This document shows, one piece after another, positions 1-11,917 of a stretch of 64,000 nucleotides of DNA. The position numbers and the translations under genes are program-made. Origin of the DNA: Botryotinia globosa (taxonomy: Eukaryota > Ascomycota > Leotiomycetes > Helotiales > Sclerotiniaceae); contig RCSZ01000010.1 in NCBI GenBank assembly GCA_014898425.1, positions 930,001 through 994,000 of the forward strand, in the 5' to 3' direction. The stretch's first letter is position 1, and each line of letters begins with the position of its first letter. A model generated the notes under the pieces. The model was given only the letters and a program-made list of their open reading frames with translations, was not told the DNA's origin and made no database searches.

Positions 1-3000
1 GCACAACCACTTTCCCCTAAATCAAGTCTTGTTTCCACCAATCTGGAAAGAGGTGATGAAACGAGACAGATAAACAATTTACAGATTCAACAGACTTCCA
101 CGCCTTCCATAGATGAACAAAGAACTGGTAATAATATGATGCTAAGAGATGGGAGGCCCAACGCAAACAATGCAACGCTAGAGGCTATGGAATCTTCCAG
201 CGGGAAATTTCATGATAATTCTCCAATTAATGAACCTTTGCCATTACAGAAAAGTTTGTCGTGTATCCCACATCCTTATGGTCGTATTTCAAAAGAACAG
301 AACGATTGGTGCAAGCGTCCGGACTCGATTGCCTCAATACCGGATGATCGTAGATCCGCACCAAACCTACCCCCAGCAATCCTGAAATCTCAACTAGCTT
401 TTCACGAGGAATTACTCGCTGCACGAGTTTCAGCTACTCCTAATGATGTGGTACAGAGCAGTCAGGCCTCCAAAGCAGACTCGAGCCAAAACACTATTGA
501 GACAGAAAATAGGGACCATTGTAAGGATAGTCCCGCTGCCCTTCGCCGCTCGAAAGGGACTGAAGAATTTGAATATGCCCCTGAAGATCCGCAGTCTAAA
601 ACTGTGTTTGGTAGTGATGAGGGTCATCAGTCGGATAGCGACTCAAGTGACATGACGGAAGTTAGTTGTCCTAGTCCAGAACGAAACTCAAGACCCAGAC
701 AGGCGATGGAGGACAATCACACCTCCCATCAAAGTTTAAATCGAGATCGTACACACTCACCAATAACATATAGCGGCGACGGGGATCATTCAGACAGCAC
801 AGAAAGCAAGTTGAGTGATGCAATGGAAGTTAGTCGCCCTAGTTCAGAACGCAGCTCAAAGCCTAGACAAGTGGTTGGGCAAAACGATAACGTCGAGCAT
901 ATTGTAGGCCCAGAGAATTCTCTAACTTTTGAGAGTGGTGATGGAACGCATAGTTCCGATAGTTCTGATGTGCCACTTTCAGAGGCTTGTCAAGAGGCCA
1001 TCCCGCAATCTTCACCAAATGTCACAGAAAGCAAGGCGACTTGTGTTATCAAGGACAAAGCATCTACAGCATCGGTCCAATATCCAGCTAATAGCATTTC
1101 GGATGACGAGGAGTTGGAATTGGATATTCCGCATGTCCTGAGCGACGAAATTCAGGGTGAAAACCCACCTGTTTCTGCTGACGTAGTAAACGGAATCCAG
1201 AGTCGTAAATCACCTGAAGATGATCACCCACGATTTCCACAGCGTCAGCTCGAAACCGCGCAGCGTAAGTCTGAAGTACAGGTCGAAAAGACTCCAAATC
1301 ACAAAAAACGGCCGAATGCAGAATTGACATCAGACTTTGTGATTCCAGGGACTTATGATAGCCCACAAAACGAAGCGATCGAAGATAGTTTAATTATCCC
1401 TGAATCCGGGCGATTTCAGCCACTCAAATTACCGAAAGTACCTCCTCAGGTGATCGACGCAATCGGTGAGACGCCTCGAGACAAAAAAGAGCCAAAGAGC
1501 TCTAAGGTTCAACAATCTCGTGAACAGCAAATATCATCAAAGTCCAATGATCATATAGTTTATCCGACCGTACCAAGGACTCTGTATTGCCAATCTATGC
1601 CAATTCCCAATCTTGATGGGGCTACTTCTGATGGTTTGCACTCTCCCAGTGCGAGCCCTTCCAGAAGCTTTCTACCATTAAGTCGAAGTTCTCCAGAGCA
1701 AGGACACGATGGGGGACGTCCTTTCAAGCGGCAGAAAATTACGAATCCTCTAGCTCTACAGCAGGCTCTAGGTTTCAGTCAAGAGGAAACGCCTTGTAAA
1801 GACAGAAACGAAATGGTAAGAGCGAACAGGCGTGAGATACGAGAGGTTCTGCAAAGGCGACCACCAACAGTAGATCCTGGTTTAATGGGCAACAATACCG
1901 AAGGAACAAAAGACGTGGCATTTCCAGAAGATTCCCAAACGAGTCACCACGCGTTTGAGACAGATTTATATGATACAGTAATCTCTGATCAGACCTCCAC
2001 ATCTTACCAAAACTTGCCCCTAGGTCAATCATCTCCCTCTTTCGGCGGTCGTAACATGACCAGAGCTTCGATTGTATCCGAAAGAGCTCGGCGGAGCTCG
2101 GGGCATGCCCACCAGTCGAAGCAGCGGCCTACTTCGCTTTTTGAGAAGTATTCTGATACTTACCCACGCTATAAGGGCAATAAGAAACAGTTCACATGTG
2201 CACTTGTATATCTGGAATGGCTTGGGACCCCCACAAGACAACCTCGGAAATCACTATGGGATGATTTTGTTTGGTTCTATACTCTGTACATGGACCATGT
2301 CCTCAACAGTAGGAACAGATTGAGTGGAATTAGATTCTATAATGAATTAGGGATTTCTGATCCCTATTTTACTCACTTCGACAAAACAACAGGACCAATA
2401 ATCACTACAGAAAGCCTCAATGCTGCATTATCGCCCGAATCCCCAGATTATAGTATTATTGAAGACTTGCGTGAAAAATACAGAAGCCCTACGTCGCAGT
2501 CGTTAATTAGTCCCGGGAGCATCAGAGCAAACTCTGTTAGGCAACAATCGAGTGAGTTCATTAGTTTTGCAAATACCGATACCCCTTTACCGTCAGGAGG
2601 CTCCACTCATCTTGAGAATCCTGCCTCACGAAAATCCTCTAGAAGTTCGGATCGATCGCCATCATCAAAAGATACAGAACTTACGCCAATGAGGCAAAAG
2701 AAGAAGCGGACTTATTCGGAAACAACAATCTTGAGAGACGGAACCCGAGAAGACTTTTTACTGACATCTGAAGCGTCAAAATCACAATCAACTTCATCTA
2801 AAAAGCCAGTGACATATGCGGCGCTATCAAGGGCTTCAAAAGAGCCTAGAAAAGCACCTGGAAGGTTTTTTGAAACCCGAAGTCAATTGCTATTCTCATC
2901 AGATATGGGATCGTCGCCTCATAATAGTTCCTCGCTTCTCCGAAATCTGGCATCACCACAGAGTTTGCGAAAGACTTCGGATGGCCCATCATCCGTACAA

Positions 3001-3396
3001 ACAAACGCTTGTGAGTTGGCAAGCCCAGTTCAAGGAGAGGCTCCACGCATCGTGTGTGAAATGGGCTTCTCGAGAGAGCGCAGACCGCAAGAACGTATAT
3101 CAAAATCCTCACGTGAAAGATCAATATCTCCACCGCCGCCAAGGGAGATCGGGAAATATACGCCAGCCTCGAATAAACCAGAAAAGGTTGATACCGGCCT
3201 TGGAAATCATGAACAGCAGACGAGCCTTGAAAAATCAACCAAGTTTCCATCGACCGCATTGACCTTCAGTGGTAAATGGGAATTTGGGAAGTATCTCGCG
3301 CAAAGGCGAAGGGAGACCGGCGTTCGTCGTTTAAGATCGACGCCGAGGACTAGTTTCGGCATGAAGCCAAGATCTAGTGGTGAAAATAAAGGCTAG
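1..3396 (+). CDS. 3' part of a large disordered protein, possibly a telomere (Tpz1/Est3-type) protein
   Basis: The reading frame is open from base 1 with no in-frame stop before TAG at 3394-3396, so the gene begins upstream; the first in-window ATG (136) need not be the start. About 1,130 residues are visible. Most is Ser/Pro/Asp-rich and probably disordered. A repeated acidic pattern occurs twice (about 620-720 and 795-890): SDS/TESK, then (M)EVS-P-S-ER-S--PRQ. The only globular-looking block is at about 2120-2430, containing YPRYKGNKKQF and LWDDFVWFYTLYMDHVL. It resembles, from memory, a conserved C-terminal block in filamentous-fungal proteins annotated as shelterin/Est3-like. That assignment is tentative; a generic nuclear scaffold protein is the alternative. 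The C-terminus is basic (AQRRRETGVRRLR). Confidence 0.75.
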   Translation, partial: AQPLSPKSSLVSTNLERGDETRQINNLQIQQTSTPSIDEQRTGNNMMLRDGRPNANNATLEAMESSSGKFHDNSPINEPLPLQKSLSCIPHPYGRISKEQNDWCKRPDSIASIPDDRRSAPNLPPAILKSQLAFHEELLAARVSATPNDVVQSSQASKADSSQNTIETENRDHCKDSPAALRRSKGTEEFEYAPEDPQSKTVFGSDEGHQSDSDSSDMTEVSCPSPERNSRPRQAMEDNHTSHQSLNRDRTHSPITYSGDGDHSDSTESKLSDAMEVSRPSSERSSKPRQVVGQNDNVEHIVGPENSLTFESGDGTHSSDSSDVPLSEACQEAIPQSSPNVTESKATCVIKDKASTASVQYPANSISDDEELELDIPHVLSDEIQGENPPVSADVVNGIQSRKSPEDDHPRFPQRQLETAQRKSEVQVEKTPNHKKRPNAELTSDFVIPGTYDSPQNEAIEDSLIIPESGRFQPLKLPKVPPQVIDAIGETPRDKKEPKSSKVQQSREQQISSKSNDHIVYPTVPRTLYCQSMPIPNLDGATSDGLHSPSASPSRSFLPLSRSSPEQGHDGGRPFKRQKITNPLALQQALGFSQEETPCKDRNEMVRANRREIREVLQRRPPTVDPGLMGNNTEGTKDVAFPEDSQTSHHAFETDLYDTVISDQTSTSYQNLPLGQSSPSFGGRNMTRASIVSERARRSSGHAHQSKQRPTSLFEKYSDTYPRYKGNKKQFTCALVYLEWLGTPTRQPRKSLWDDFVWFYTLYMDHVLNSRNRLSGIRFYNELGISDPYFTHFDKTTGPIITTESLNAALSPESPDYSIIEDLREKYRSPTSQSLISPGSIRANSVRQQSSEFISFANTDTPLPSGGSTHLENPASRKSSRSSDRSPSSKDTELTPMRQKKKRTYSETTILRDGTREDFLLTSEASKSQSTSSKKPVTYAALSRASKEPRKAPGRFFETRSQLLFSSDMGSSPHNSSSLLRNLASPQSLRKTSDGPSSVQTNACELASPVQGEAPRIVCEMGFSRERRPQERISKSSRERSISPPPPREIGKYTPASNKPEKVDTGLGNHEQQTSLEKSTKFPSTALTFSGKWEFGKYLAQRRRETGVRRLRSTPRTSFGMKPRSSGENKG

Positions 3397-4287
3397 CACA
3401 TCTAAAAGCGTGTTGATGGGGGTCGTTCATTTCTCAAAGATAACCCAGTTTTTAAGAATCTGTACTTAGTAGTTATGGAGACAAGCGCGCCAACTCATAT
3501 AAGGTTATCAATACCCAAGATCAATACGAAAGATATCAACAAATTGTGTTTGAGCACCAATGCAATAGCTGCTCTGCCATGCCATCCAAACACACAACGC
3601 TGCCCTAGTGGCCCAGGCTCAGGGTATGAAATAAAATATGGGCTAGGGATGTGTGCAAGTGGGGAGCTGTCTTCGTGATAGGCTAATTCTATTGAAGTAT
3701 GAATTAGGGGCCCACAGGGGCTGCATAGTATCTAAAACGAACTCTTGGAAATAATCCATACATGATACAGCACAACGTTGAATTAGTTGCCCAATAGCGA
3801 ACCCTATTTACTGCTGCATGCATTGTGTGAAACTGAATGTACACATGTATATATGTACTCTAGAAAGTAAAGCGATAGATTTGGGAAGATTCCGGCTAGG
3901 AAAATAGGACGTCTCAACGACATATGAGTTACAATGGCATCGATATTAATTATTATACGAACTTGTCCCAAAGGACCCCTCATTGCCACATCTGATACAA
4001 TTAGAGACTAACTCTCACCGTTCAGGGATAATAAGGAGGCACATACTTCGTAAGCAGCTCCCTTACAGCTCATATCCTCGTATCGATTTATTTCAATCAA
4101 TCAATCACGTTGCTTTTTGGGCCCTCCTTGCATGAGATCCAGCCTCAACGCCTCCTCCTTATTCCTTTGATGCTTATGTAGCGTAGCATATTACTTTCAC
4201 TCACCGTCCTTATATCTTCTTTGCCCACGTCTTAACTTCATTATTGCTCAACAAATATTTTTGAGAATCAACTCAAACAATTTCAAC
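3397..4287. other. Intergenic region
   Basis: No coding region is supported. It contains the 3' flank of the preceding gene and the promoter and 5' UTR of the epimerase/reductase gene; pyrimidine-rich stretches lie around 4140-4230. Confidence 0.6.
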
Positions 4288-5286
4288 ATGTCATCATCAA
4301 ACCGCTTTTTGATCTGGGGAGGAGAAGGTTGGGTTGCTGGTATGTTTAACACCCCACTCCAATTCAAGAGCTTCTGAACCGTGCTAACCCAGTTTCCCCA
4401 GGACATCTCAAGACTCTCCTCGAAAGTCAGGGAAAGGAAGTTTACACCACCACTGTTCGCATGCAAAATCGCGAATCTGTCATTGCCGAAATTGAAAAAA
4501 TCAAGCCAACACATGTTCTTAACTGTGCTGGCTGCACTGGACGCCCCAATGTCGATTGGTGCGAGGATAACAAGGAGGAGACGATTCGAAGCAATGTTAT
4601 CGGAACGTTGAACTTGACCGATGTTTGCTACTTGAAGGGTATTCATATCACCGTCTTCGCTACAGGATGTATCTATACCTACAACGATGAGCATCCAATT
4701 GGCGGACCTGGGTTCTTGGAGACTGATCCAGCCAACTTTGCTGGCTCATTCTACTCAGAAACCAAGGCTCACGTTGAGGAGGTTGGTGCAATTCCTTCAA
4801 ATATTTCGGAGACAGATGCTAACAATTACTGCGCAGGTTATGAAGACATACAACAACACCCTTATTCTCCGACTTCGAATGCCCGTCAGTGATGACCTCC
4901 ACCCCCGAAACTTCGTCACCAAAATTGCCAAATATGACCGTGTAGTCGATATCCCCAACTCGAATACCATTCTTCACGATCTTCTCCCTGCTTCCATCCT
5001 CATGGCCGAGCACAAAGATACCGGTATCTATAACTTTACCAACCCAGGAGCCATTTCTCACAACGAGGTTTTGGCCCTCTTCAAGGAATATGTGAGACCA
5101 GATTTCACATGGAAGAACTTCACATTGGAGGAACAATCCAAGGTCATCAAGGCAGGACGAAGTAATTGCAAGTTGGATACTACTAAGTTGGTCAAGAAGT
5201 TGGGCGAGTATGGGTATGAGGTCCCAGAAATTCACGAGGCGTACAAGGGATGTTTCCAGAGAATGGCTGCTGCCGGTACCAAATAG
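4288..5286 (+). CDS. bcer: UDP-4-keto-6-deoxyglucose 3,5-epimerase/4-reductase (UDP-rhamnose synthesis)
   Basis: Exons are 4288-4339, 4402-4781 and 4837-5286, giving 293 aa; branch points gctaac lie just before both acceptors. This is an extended short-chain dehydrogenase. The N-terminus has an NAD(P)-binding glycine motif GGEGWVAG (residues 11-18), then FATGCIYTY and the catalytic pair in FYSETK (about Y135 and K139). The length and sequence fit the one-domain nucleotide-rhamnose synthase/epimerase-reductase, equal to the C-terminal part of plant RHM enzymes. It converts UDP-4-keto-6-deoxyglucose to UDP-rhamnose in the cytosol, after a 4,6-dehydratase that is not in this window. In Botrytis cinerea the two genes are called bcdh and bcer. 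The symbol assumes the genus is right. The second donor (gttggt) is non-consensus, but the joined frame reads smoothly into the conserved MKTYNNTLILRLRMP. Confidence 0.9.
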
Positions 5287-5547
5287 ATGAGGCTCACATG
5301 TAACATGTAACGGGGGGCACATGCAAAGACTGTGATTCTGTGTCTGATCATCTGAAGTATATCTTTACTCTAAGACGTGGTTGAATATCTCCGCGCTATA
5401 TTTCAAATAAATATACTTATTATTATTGTCCAAAACAACATTCTAGGATTTCTCGAATGTATGCTTGTGATATGATGCGAATATGAAAATATGGCTACAA
5501 TCACCGACGAACCACTTTGACATTATTGTCAGAGGGGCTAAGATAAT

Positions 5548-5713
5548 ACACAACGGTGCTATACACGCCAGGATGGGTTCTCCAGCATGAGTGTTGTGAA
5601 TACGTGCCATTGAAACAGATAAACATGTTCACACAACGGTTCTACATACGCCAGCATGGATTCTCCAGCTTAATTGTTGTGCACACATGCCACTGGAATA
5701 GATGAACATGTTC
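5548..5713. repeat. 83-bp imperfect tandem duplication
   Basis: Copy 1 is 5548-5630 and copy 2 is 5631-5713. Both start with acacaacgg and end with aacatgttc; they differ by roughly 15-20 scattered substitutions without length change. The start of a third unit (acaac) follows. Confidence 0.8.
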
Positions 5714-5964
5714 ACAACTTTATATTGAGCAACCAATCCATGCTTTGCGATGAGATTCACACGGTATTTCCTATTTCCTCTTTCTCTTATGACGTTTCCT
5801 TCTTCCCCAAGTGATTTCGGTGGGTGCATTGATGAAATCTTAATCTTGAGTATTTTCATACTTCGTACTGTATTTTATGGATCCTTCTTGGCTGCCCCTC
5901 CATGAACGAAAATTTCATGCAAAGAAACTGAGAGTCTGAGACAACACTAGGTATTTAGGTATTT

Positions 5965-6020
5965 AGGTAGGTAGGTAGGTAGGTAGGTAGGTAGGTAGGT
6001 AGGTAGGTAGGTAGGTAGGT
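5965..6020. repeat. (AGGT)14 microsatellite
   Basis: Fourteen uninterrupted AGGT units, preceded by two diverged aggtattt units. It lies about 530 bp upstream of the DnaJ start codon. Confidence 0.95.
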
Positions 6021-6550
6021 ACTTGGTTGAAACTTGACAGCAAAAGACCTGATAATGAGGAAATTTGATATAAAAAGAAAAACAATAACAAAGTCATCAT
6101 CAGATCTAGTTGATGTATACCTCAACACTCAAATTATCATTTAAAGAATTATTCACAAGAGTAAGAAGGGAAAAGAAGAGAAAAATGAAACAGACGTCGA
6201 TATCGTTCGTAATCGTGATTGTAAATACCTCCCTCCAGCTACCTACTAATAATACCTACATAAGCTCATAAGCCACCCTCGCCTTCGCTTCTATGTCAGT
6301 CACTAAAGCCTCGCGTCATAATACTATCACAATCTCGGCATAGGTTCCATTCTTGAATTGCGAGAAAATAATTTCAGCCTTACTCCAAAAACCTAACGAG
6401 CCACTGTATATTCATCCCATCCCGACTTTCCTCATCATTAAGGTCGCGGAATATACTAACTTCTCTCTTACTCTATCTATCTACCTATTACAACTAACCG
6501 TTGTGCTCAAATAACCTCATTCCCTAGAGTACCCCTCAGCGACCTCGAAG

Positions 6551-8278
6551 ATGGTTGTTGACACCACATATTATGAGGCCCTCGGTGTCAAACCCGACGC
6601 TTCAGAATTAGAAATCAAGAAAGCATACAGAAAACTAGCTATTATCACTCATCCGGGTAGGTACTTCTTAGCGATTCTCTCAAGACGTGCGATACTGATG
6701 TAACTGCAGATAAGAACCCCGGCGATGACACCGCTCACGAGAAATTCCAAGCTATTGGCGAAGCATACCAAGTCCTCAGCGACGAAGAGTTGCGCAAACG
6801 ATATGATAAATTCGGAAAGGATTCTGCGCAACCTGGGGAGGGATTTGCGGACCCGGCAGAGTTCTTTGGAACGATTTTTGGAGGGGAAGCTTTCGTGGAT
6901 CTTATTGGAGAGATTACTTTGATGAAGGACTTGACGAAGACTATGGATATTACTATGCAAGAAGGCGCCGAAGAGGAAGAAGAGTGAGTTTGGTTCTATC
7001 AAGACTGCGGGGCATGGCTGGCGAACCTGAGGGACATCGCGATGCTTTGTAGTTTTCCGGAGGGATTGACTAATGCGATGATAGGTTCCCAGGAACTGAG
7101 GCCGCGAAACAGGAGAGTATGGCTGCAGGAAGTGAGAAAGCTGGACCATCGGCGACAGAAGCAGATGGCAAAACTACCCATGTACCCTCCGCATCTGCGT
7201 CTGAGACTCCAGACAGCCCTTCGCCCGCATACTCGGAGAAGCCATCAGCTGTCCCCAGCCCTGCCGCATCGGGAACATCAACTCCAAGGCGTACCACACA
7301 GATTCCTCTCCGACCAGCTATCATGAACCAAACTGAAGAAGAGGCTCAAATGGCTGCCGCAGGTATCACAGAAGAGGAGAAAGAATTGAGGAAGAAAGAG
7401 AAGAAGAAGGGTGGTCTCTCCAAGGCCCAACGTGACGAACTTGCAGCGTATGAGAGAGAACGTACTGCAGCTCGCAAAGAGCGAGTCGACACATTGGCAA
7501 GGAAGTTGATCGATCGTATCAGCATATGGACAGAGACAGATAAGGGACCTGATGTCACCAAGGCTTTCCAAGAGAAGACCCGCCTCGAAGTAGAGAATCT
7601 CAAGATGGAATCTTTCGGTCTGGATATTCTCCATGCGATTGGTCAAACTTATCTTCAAAAGGCTACCGGACTGCTCAAATCCCAGAAATTCTTAGGCATT
7701 GGCGGTTTCTTCTCTAGATTAAAGGACAAGGGAACTATCGCAAAGGAGACCTGGAACACGATCTCTAGTGCTATCGATGCGCAAATGACCATGGAGGAAA
7801 TGGCCAAGATGGAAGAAAGGGGTGGCGAGGACTGGACTGACGAGAAGAAAGTCGAATATGAGCGTCGCGTCACAGGAAAGATCCTCACAGCTGCATGGCG
7901 TGGAAGTAAATTTGAGATTCAAGGTGTTCTCAGGGATGTCTGTGATGAGATTCTCAATGACAAGAGAGTTCCCATGGCGAAAAGACTTGAGCGTGCTCAA
8001 GCTCTCGTTATTTCCGGTGAAATATACTCCAAGGTATATCTTTCCCATTCCCTGTGTCCACAATATTCGAGCTACAACTAACAAAACTTTAGGCTCAACG
8101 CAACCCAGAAGAAGAAGGCGATTACATGGCTTTCGAACAATTAGTCGCCGAGGCAGCTGCAAAGAAAGAGAGCAAGAAAAAGGGAAAGGATAAGAAAGAA
8201 CATGGTCATCATCATCATCACTCACACTCGGATGCGCAAGCCGCCGCGGATGACTTACCTAACGTACCTAAAGCCTAA
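6551..8278 (+). CDS. DnaJ-domain co-chaperone, Caj1/Djp1 type
   Basis: Exons are 6551-6656, 6710-6983, 7085-8033 and 8093-8278, giving 504 aa. The N-terminal J domain begins [20 protein letters not shown]. The essential HPD motif is split by intron 1 (HPG..|D across the junction restores HPDKNPGD). A low-complexity Ser/Pro/Thr linker follows (about 130-190). A long helical region matches the DnaJ-X type C-terminal domain (about 200-430, including [18 protein letters not shown]). The tail is Lys- and His-rich ([12 protein letters not shown]). Caj1/Djp1 relatives stimulate Hsp70 and, in yeast, Djp1 assists peroxisomal and mitochondrial import. The exact cellular role here is inferred only from the domain layout. 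The protein is longer than yeast Caj1 or Djp1, mostly because of the linker and tail. Confidence 0.92.
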
Positions 8279-9116
8279 ATTTAGGTGGAGAGATTAAATA
8301 AATCGGGTCAAATGGGAGGTAGGAGAGGGGCGGGCTTTCAGTGGTAGTATATTATACCTAGCGAAGGGACTTCCTATCATTGCGTTGATCAAAGATCAAA
8401 CGTCTTGATCAGGGTTGCAGTGTGCCAAGAGCACTATCTGTGGATTTGGGCGTGGGAGTGCAGTAAGTAGATGCCATGTGTATGTCATTGTGGTTATTTT
8501 GCATAGGGAATGGAGAGGAATGAGAATGCTAGACTTTCAAATTATATATGAGATTTCAATATTTGTTCCTGTTGAGATTGTCGATTTAAATTTGGCTATT
8601 CTACAAAGCTAGGTAAAATAGGTGTGAAGAAAGGAAAGGAAAGATTGTAAACACCCCAGTGAAATTCCTTCCCCGAGGGTGTATAGGTTCTTATTCTTAT
8701 TATATGGTATATTGCTTACATGAATGCCAACAACTGCAGCCCGATATCCCCATTTCGTAAACCAGTTGGCAACCATATCCTGTTTCCAATTGTGAAGTGG
8801 CACGCTTGTTGAGGATGCGATACTGCAATGCATTCAAACATACGTAGAAACCTGCATCCAATAAATAGAGTTATTGAATATTTGATTCGAGTAGAAACCC
8901 CATCAGATCACACATCAAACGCTCAGAAAATTAGATGAAATAGTCATTAATACACATCCCATTATTTCCATCAACATCGTGCCCCTAAGTTATGGTACAT
9001 CAATTAACAAATCTCAGGTACAATGAAAAAGAAGAATTTTTATAAGAGTTCATTAGCGCCGCGCCGCGCTTAGCCAACTCGTGAGTTAAAAAGAGGTATC
9101 ACAAAAAAGTAAAGAA
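8279..9116. other. Convergent intergenic region
   Basis: 3' flanks of the DnaJ gene (+) and squalene synthase (-). No coding or RNA gene recognised. Confidence 0.6.
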
Positions 9117-10719
9117 TTAGAGTTCTGCATGATCAAATGCAGGTGCAGTATTTTGCACTTCTGGGATACCTTTATCTTTCGGTGCGAAGTTTCCTTGTCT
9201 GATTTCGTTCAAAGCGACGTCGAACCGAGCTCCTGCAAGCCATGCTGCTCCAATCTAGATAGTGTTAGCGAAGCTTTCATGGGTCCAGGGGGGAAAACAT
9301 ACCATAAGTCCAGAAACAACTATCAGGGTTCCGAATACTGCCAACATGAGGTAGAAGACATCTTTCTTGGCTTCTGCTTCCTCAGCTGCTGATTTTTTCT
9401 CTGCTACAGATGTTTCACCAGCTTGTCGTAAAGCAATCGCCTCAGGATTTTGAGATGGGAATATAGATTCAATGAATTGTTCGATCTAAAGGGAGTTAGT
9501 TTTGTATGTTTGTGTAACAAAATCAAATAACAAACCTTTCCGCATGCAATGCTGATCTTGAGGAAGTTGGGGTCCTTGGGCGAATTCTTTTTATTTATCC
9601 GTCTTGCATATCTCTTAAAGATATCACAAACCGTACGCAAATTCTGTGATGATTCCATCATCAATTGGCAAGCATCACCCTTTGTGATCTTGACATTCTT
9701 CTCGAAGATATTAGGATTCTGGAAAACAAGCTCTAAGGTTGCGATTGCCATGGCTTGTGGAATAGCAACAAAATTGAAGACACTCTGGTCTTTAATGCCT
9801 GCCATGTAAAACAAACATTCATCGGCATGGCGAAGAGAATTCAAAACCATTTCTGAACTGCAATTCAAAGCAATTTGTCTATTTTGGGGGTCGAAAAGAT
9901 CGTCAAACTTGTCGACGTGCTTCGACCAGATCTCCTTGGGCCAGAAGCGTCTCTTGTCATCAAAATCTTCTCGAATATCACGAATGATATTTGTCTTTTG
10001 GAGGAATTGACCCATGGATTCAGACAATTCTGGCTTGCCGAGCAAAGCTGGGTTTGCCAACTTGGCCTCGACAAACAGTCTTGTCAAGCCATCTCCTACG
10101 AGACCGGCTACATAATGACAGTATAATTCATAATCCTTGATAGTGTTGACACCATTGATGTTGTGCTCTGCATTGTTCGCATAATCGGCCATTCCATTAC
10201 CCATCTGTTTGGTAATATCCTTGATAATGCTCTGGTATGCTGGCTTACACTTCTTGAATTCAGTGATGACACAGTCAAAGTGAACCAAGAGTTCTCGATC
10301 CTTTTCATTGGGTCCGTTCTCGTTGAATGTCCATCCATCCTTCTCAATGATGTCGTCAAAAGCTCTCAACAGCGGTTCCTTCTTCCCTAATGGTATTGTC
10401 ATATCATCTTCAACAGTATCCAAGCCTCGTAGAATCAAGTAGAAAAGGGCGACTGGCACAAGCAATTCGGGGTTCAATTCTTGGATGACCGAACTAAAAC
10501 TTCGACTAGTCATTTCGAGGTATTTGAAGCAATCTTTGAGGGATTGAGATTCCTTGGATGGATCTCTGATATGGACTGGGTCGTGCCATAGCTTCCTGGT
10601 TCATGTGTTAGTGATGGCAGTTGAGGAGATGTACGTGTTGAGAATATATACCATTGTAAGATTGCTCTCAACTGATTTGGATGAACAGAAAAGTAAAGGA
10701 GATTTTTGACGAGACCCAT
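9117..10719 (-). CDS. ERG9: Squalene synthase (farnesyl-diphosphate farnesyltransferase)
   Basis: Exons, in transcript order, are 10719-10652, 10595-9536, 9485-9303 and 9254-9117, giving 482 aa, the usual fungal length. The enzyme condenses two farnesyl diphosphates to squalene, the first committed step to ergosterol, at the ER membrane. The first Asp-rich motif reads [11 protein letters not shown] (about residues 79-88). [17 protein letters not shown] and the second Asp-rich motif in [18 protein letters not shown] (about 225-240) follow. The last two exons encode a charged linker and one hydrophobic segment ([20 protein letters not shown] plus IGAAWLAG), the expected C-terminal membrane anchor, interrupted by an intron. 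Its 5' end faces the SLC35-like transporter gene. Confidence 0.97.
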
Positions 10720-11917
10720 GATGAATGAAGTGGAGATGACTTGACAAATGGATTATCAGAGTTTTTGAATCCGCGGAATATGTGTAAGAGTTGAATTAAT
10801 AAGTTGTTGTGGATTTTCGTTTCTCTGCGAGTTGATGTGCTCGACTGTATATTATGGGAATTATGAACGGCCACGGTAGTCAATTGTTGAACCGAGTCCG
10901 TCTCTTGAAATTAGAATTGAATGAATGTATCTTGTATCTTGAGAAAGTCACAAGACAAGAAGATGGAGGTATCAATCCAATTTCAAACAATAAATAATAG
11001 ATATAAATTGGGTGAACTGAGTGAATTGGTGAAATGTATCTGCCAGCAAATTTCAGGGTCTGTACTGTCACCGCCCAATCTGTGCAGTAAAAAGGACGCT
11101 TTGGAGTTTAGGGACTAGTGACTTTCATACTTTGGCGCATTCAAGGTACGACGATCATGTAGGTACAGACAGACTCTGTGATATTCAATCATGACTTTTA
11201 TTACATCACATTACCTTACGATGATGATGTTGCTGTCGAGGATGTTGATGAGAAGAACAGAAAAGAAAAGAAAGCAGTTCGGACACCTCGTTAGCCTCCA
11301 ACTGGTTACTGTATACATACATACCTAGCTGGAGTACCTTTACATCTTTTCCGCCCCTTACATCGAAGCTCTCGAGGCTCTCTTTTTGATAATATCTATC
11401 CATTGACCACCAACCCCAGATTCTCTTTAGTTCCGTGCAATGCACATCTTGCAGAGCAACCAATTAGATCAAGGTAAGAAATATGTCAAAAAGGAGGCGA
11501 TGAAATCTGTTAAACGGACGAGGCTGAGCACTGCTAAAATATCCCGCTCATCACCCGCTATACGACAGTTTCATGGGTTATAATATCCATAAGTACATTG
11601 TTATGCCACGACTCATAACACTTGAAGATTACCATGATAACACTATCTTCCTCCACATTCTAGGTTTCATGGCTTCTTATCTTTGACTCTTACCGCCAAC
11701 CTAACCGCATTGTCCATGACCATATCACATAGCGCCTGTCTGAATTCCAGCTTGCCGCACGCTGAGCCATCGCCAACTACAATCCAATTCGATTGATATA
11801 CAGTTGCAATACATATATATACTCGAGCATTTACCTCATTTGAGCTTATCAAAATAAGGCCTGTGGATATCAATCTCTCAATACCCTTCACTCGATCACA
11901 ATTCGTGAATTTCAGTA
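10720..11917. other. Divergent intergenic region (promoters of ERG9 and transporter)
   Basis: No gene supported in about 1.2 kb. It must contain the promoters of both flanking genes; no specific sterol-response site could be assigned by eye. Confidence 0.6.

Larger units (their letters stand above)
5287..6550. other. Intergenic region with two tandem repeats
   Basis: No gene is supported. It holds an 83-bp imperfect tandem duplication (5548-5713), an AGGT tetranucleotide tract (5965-6020), and the promoter/5' UTR of the DnaJ gene. Confidence 0.6.
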
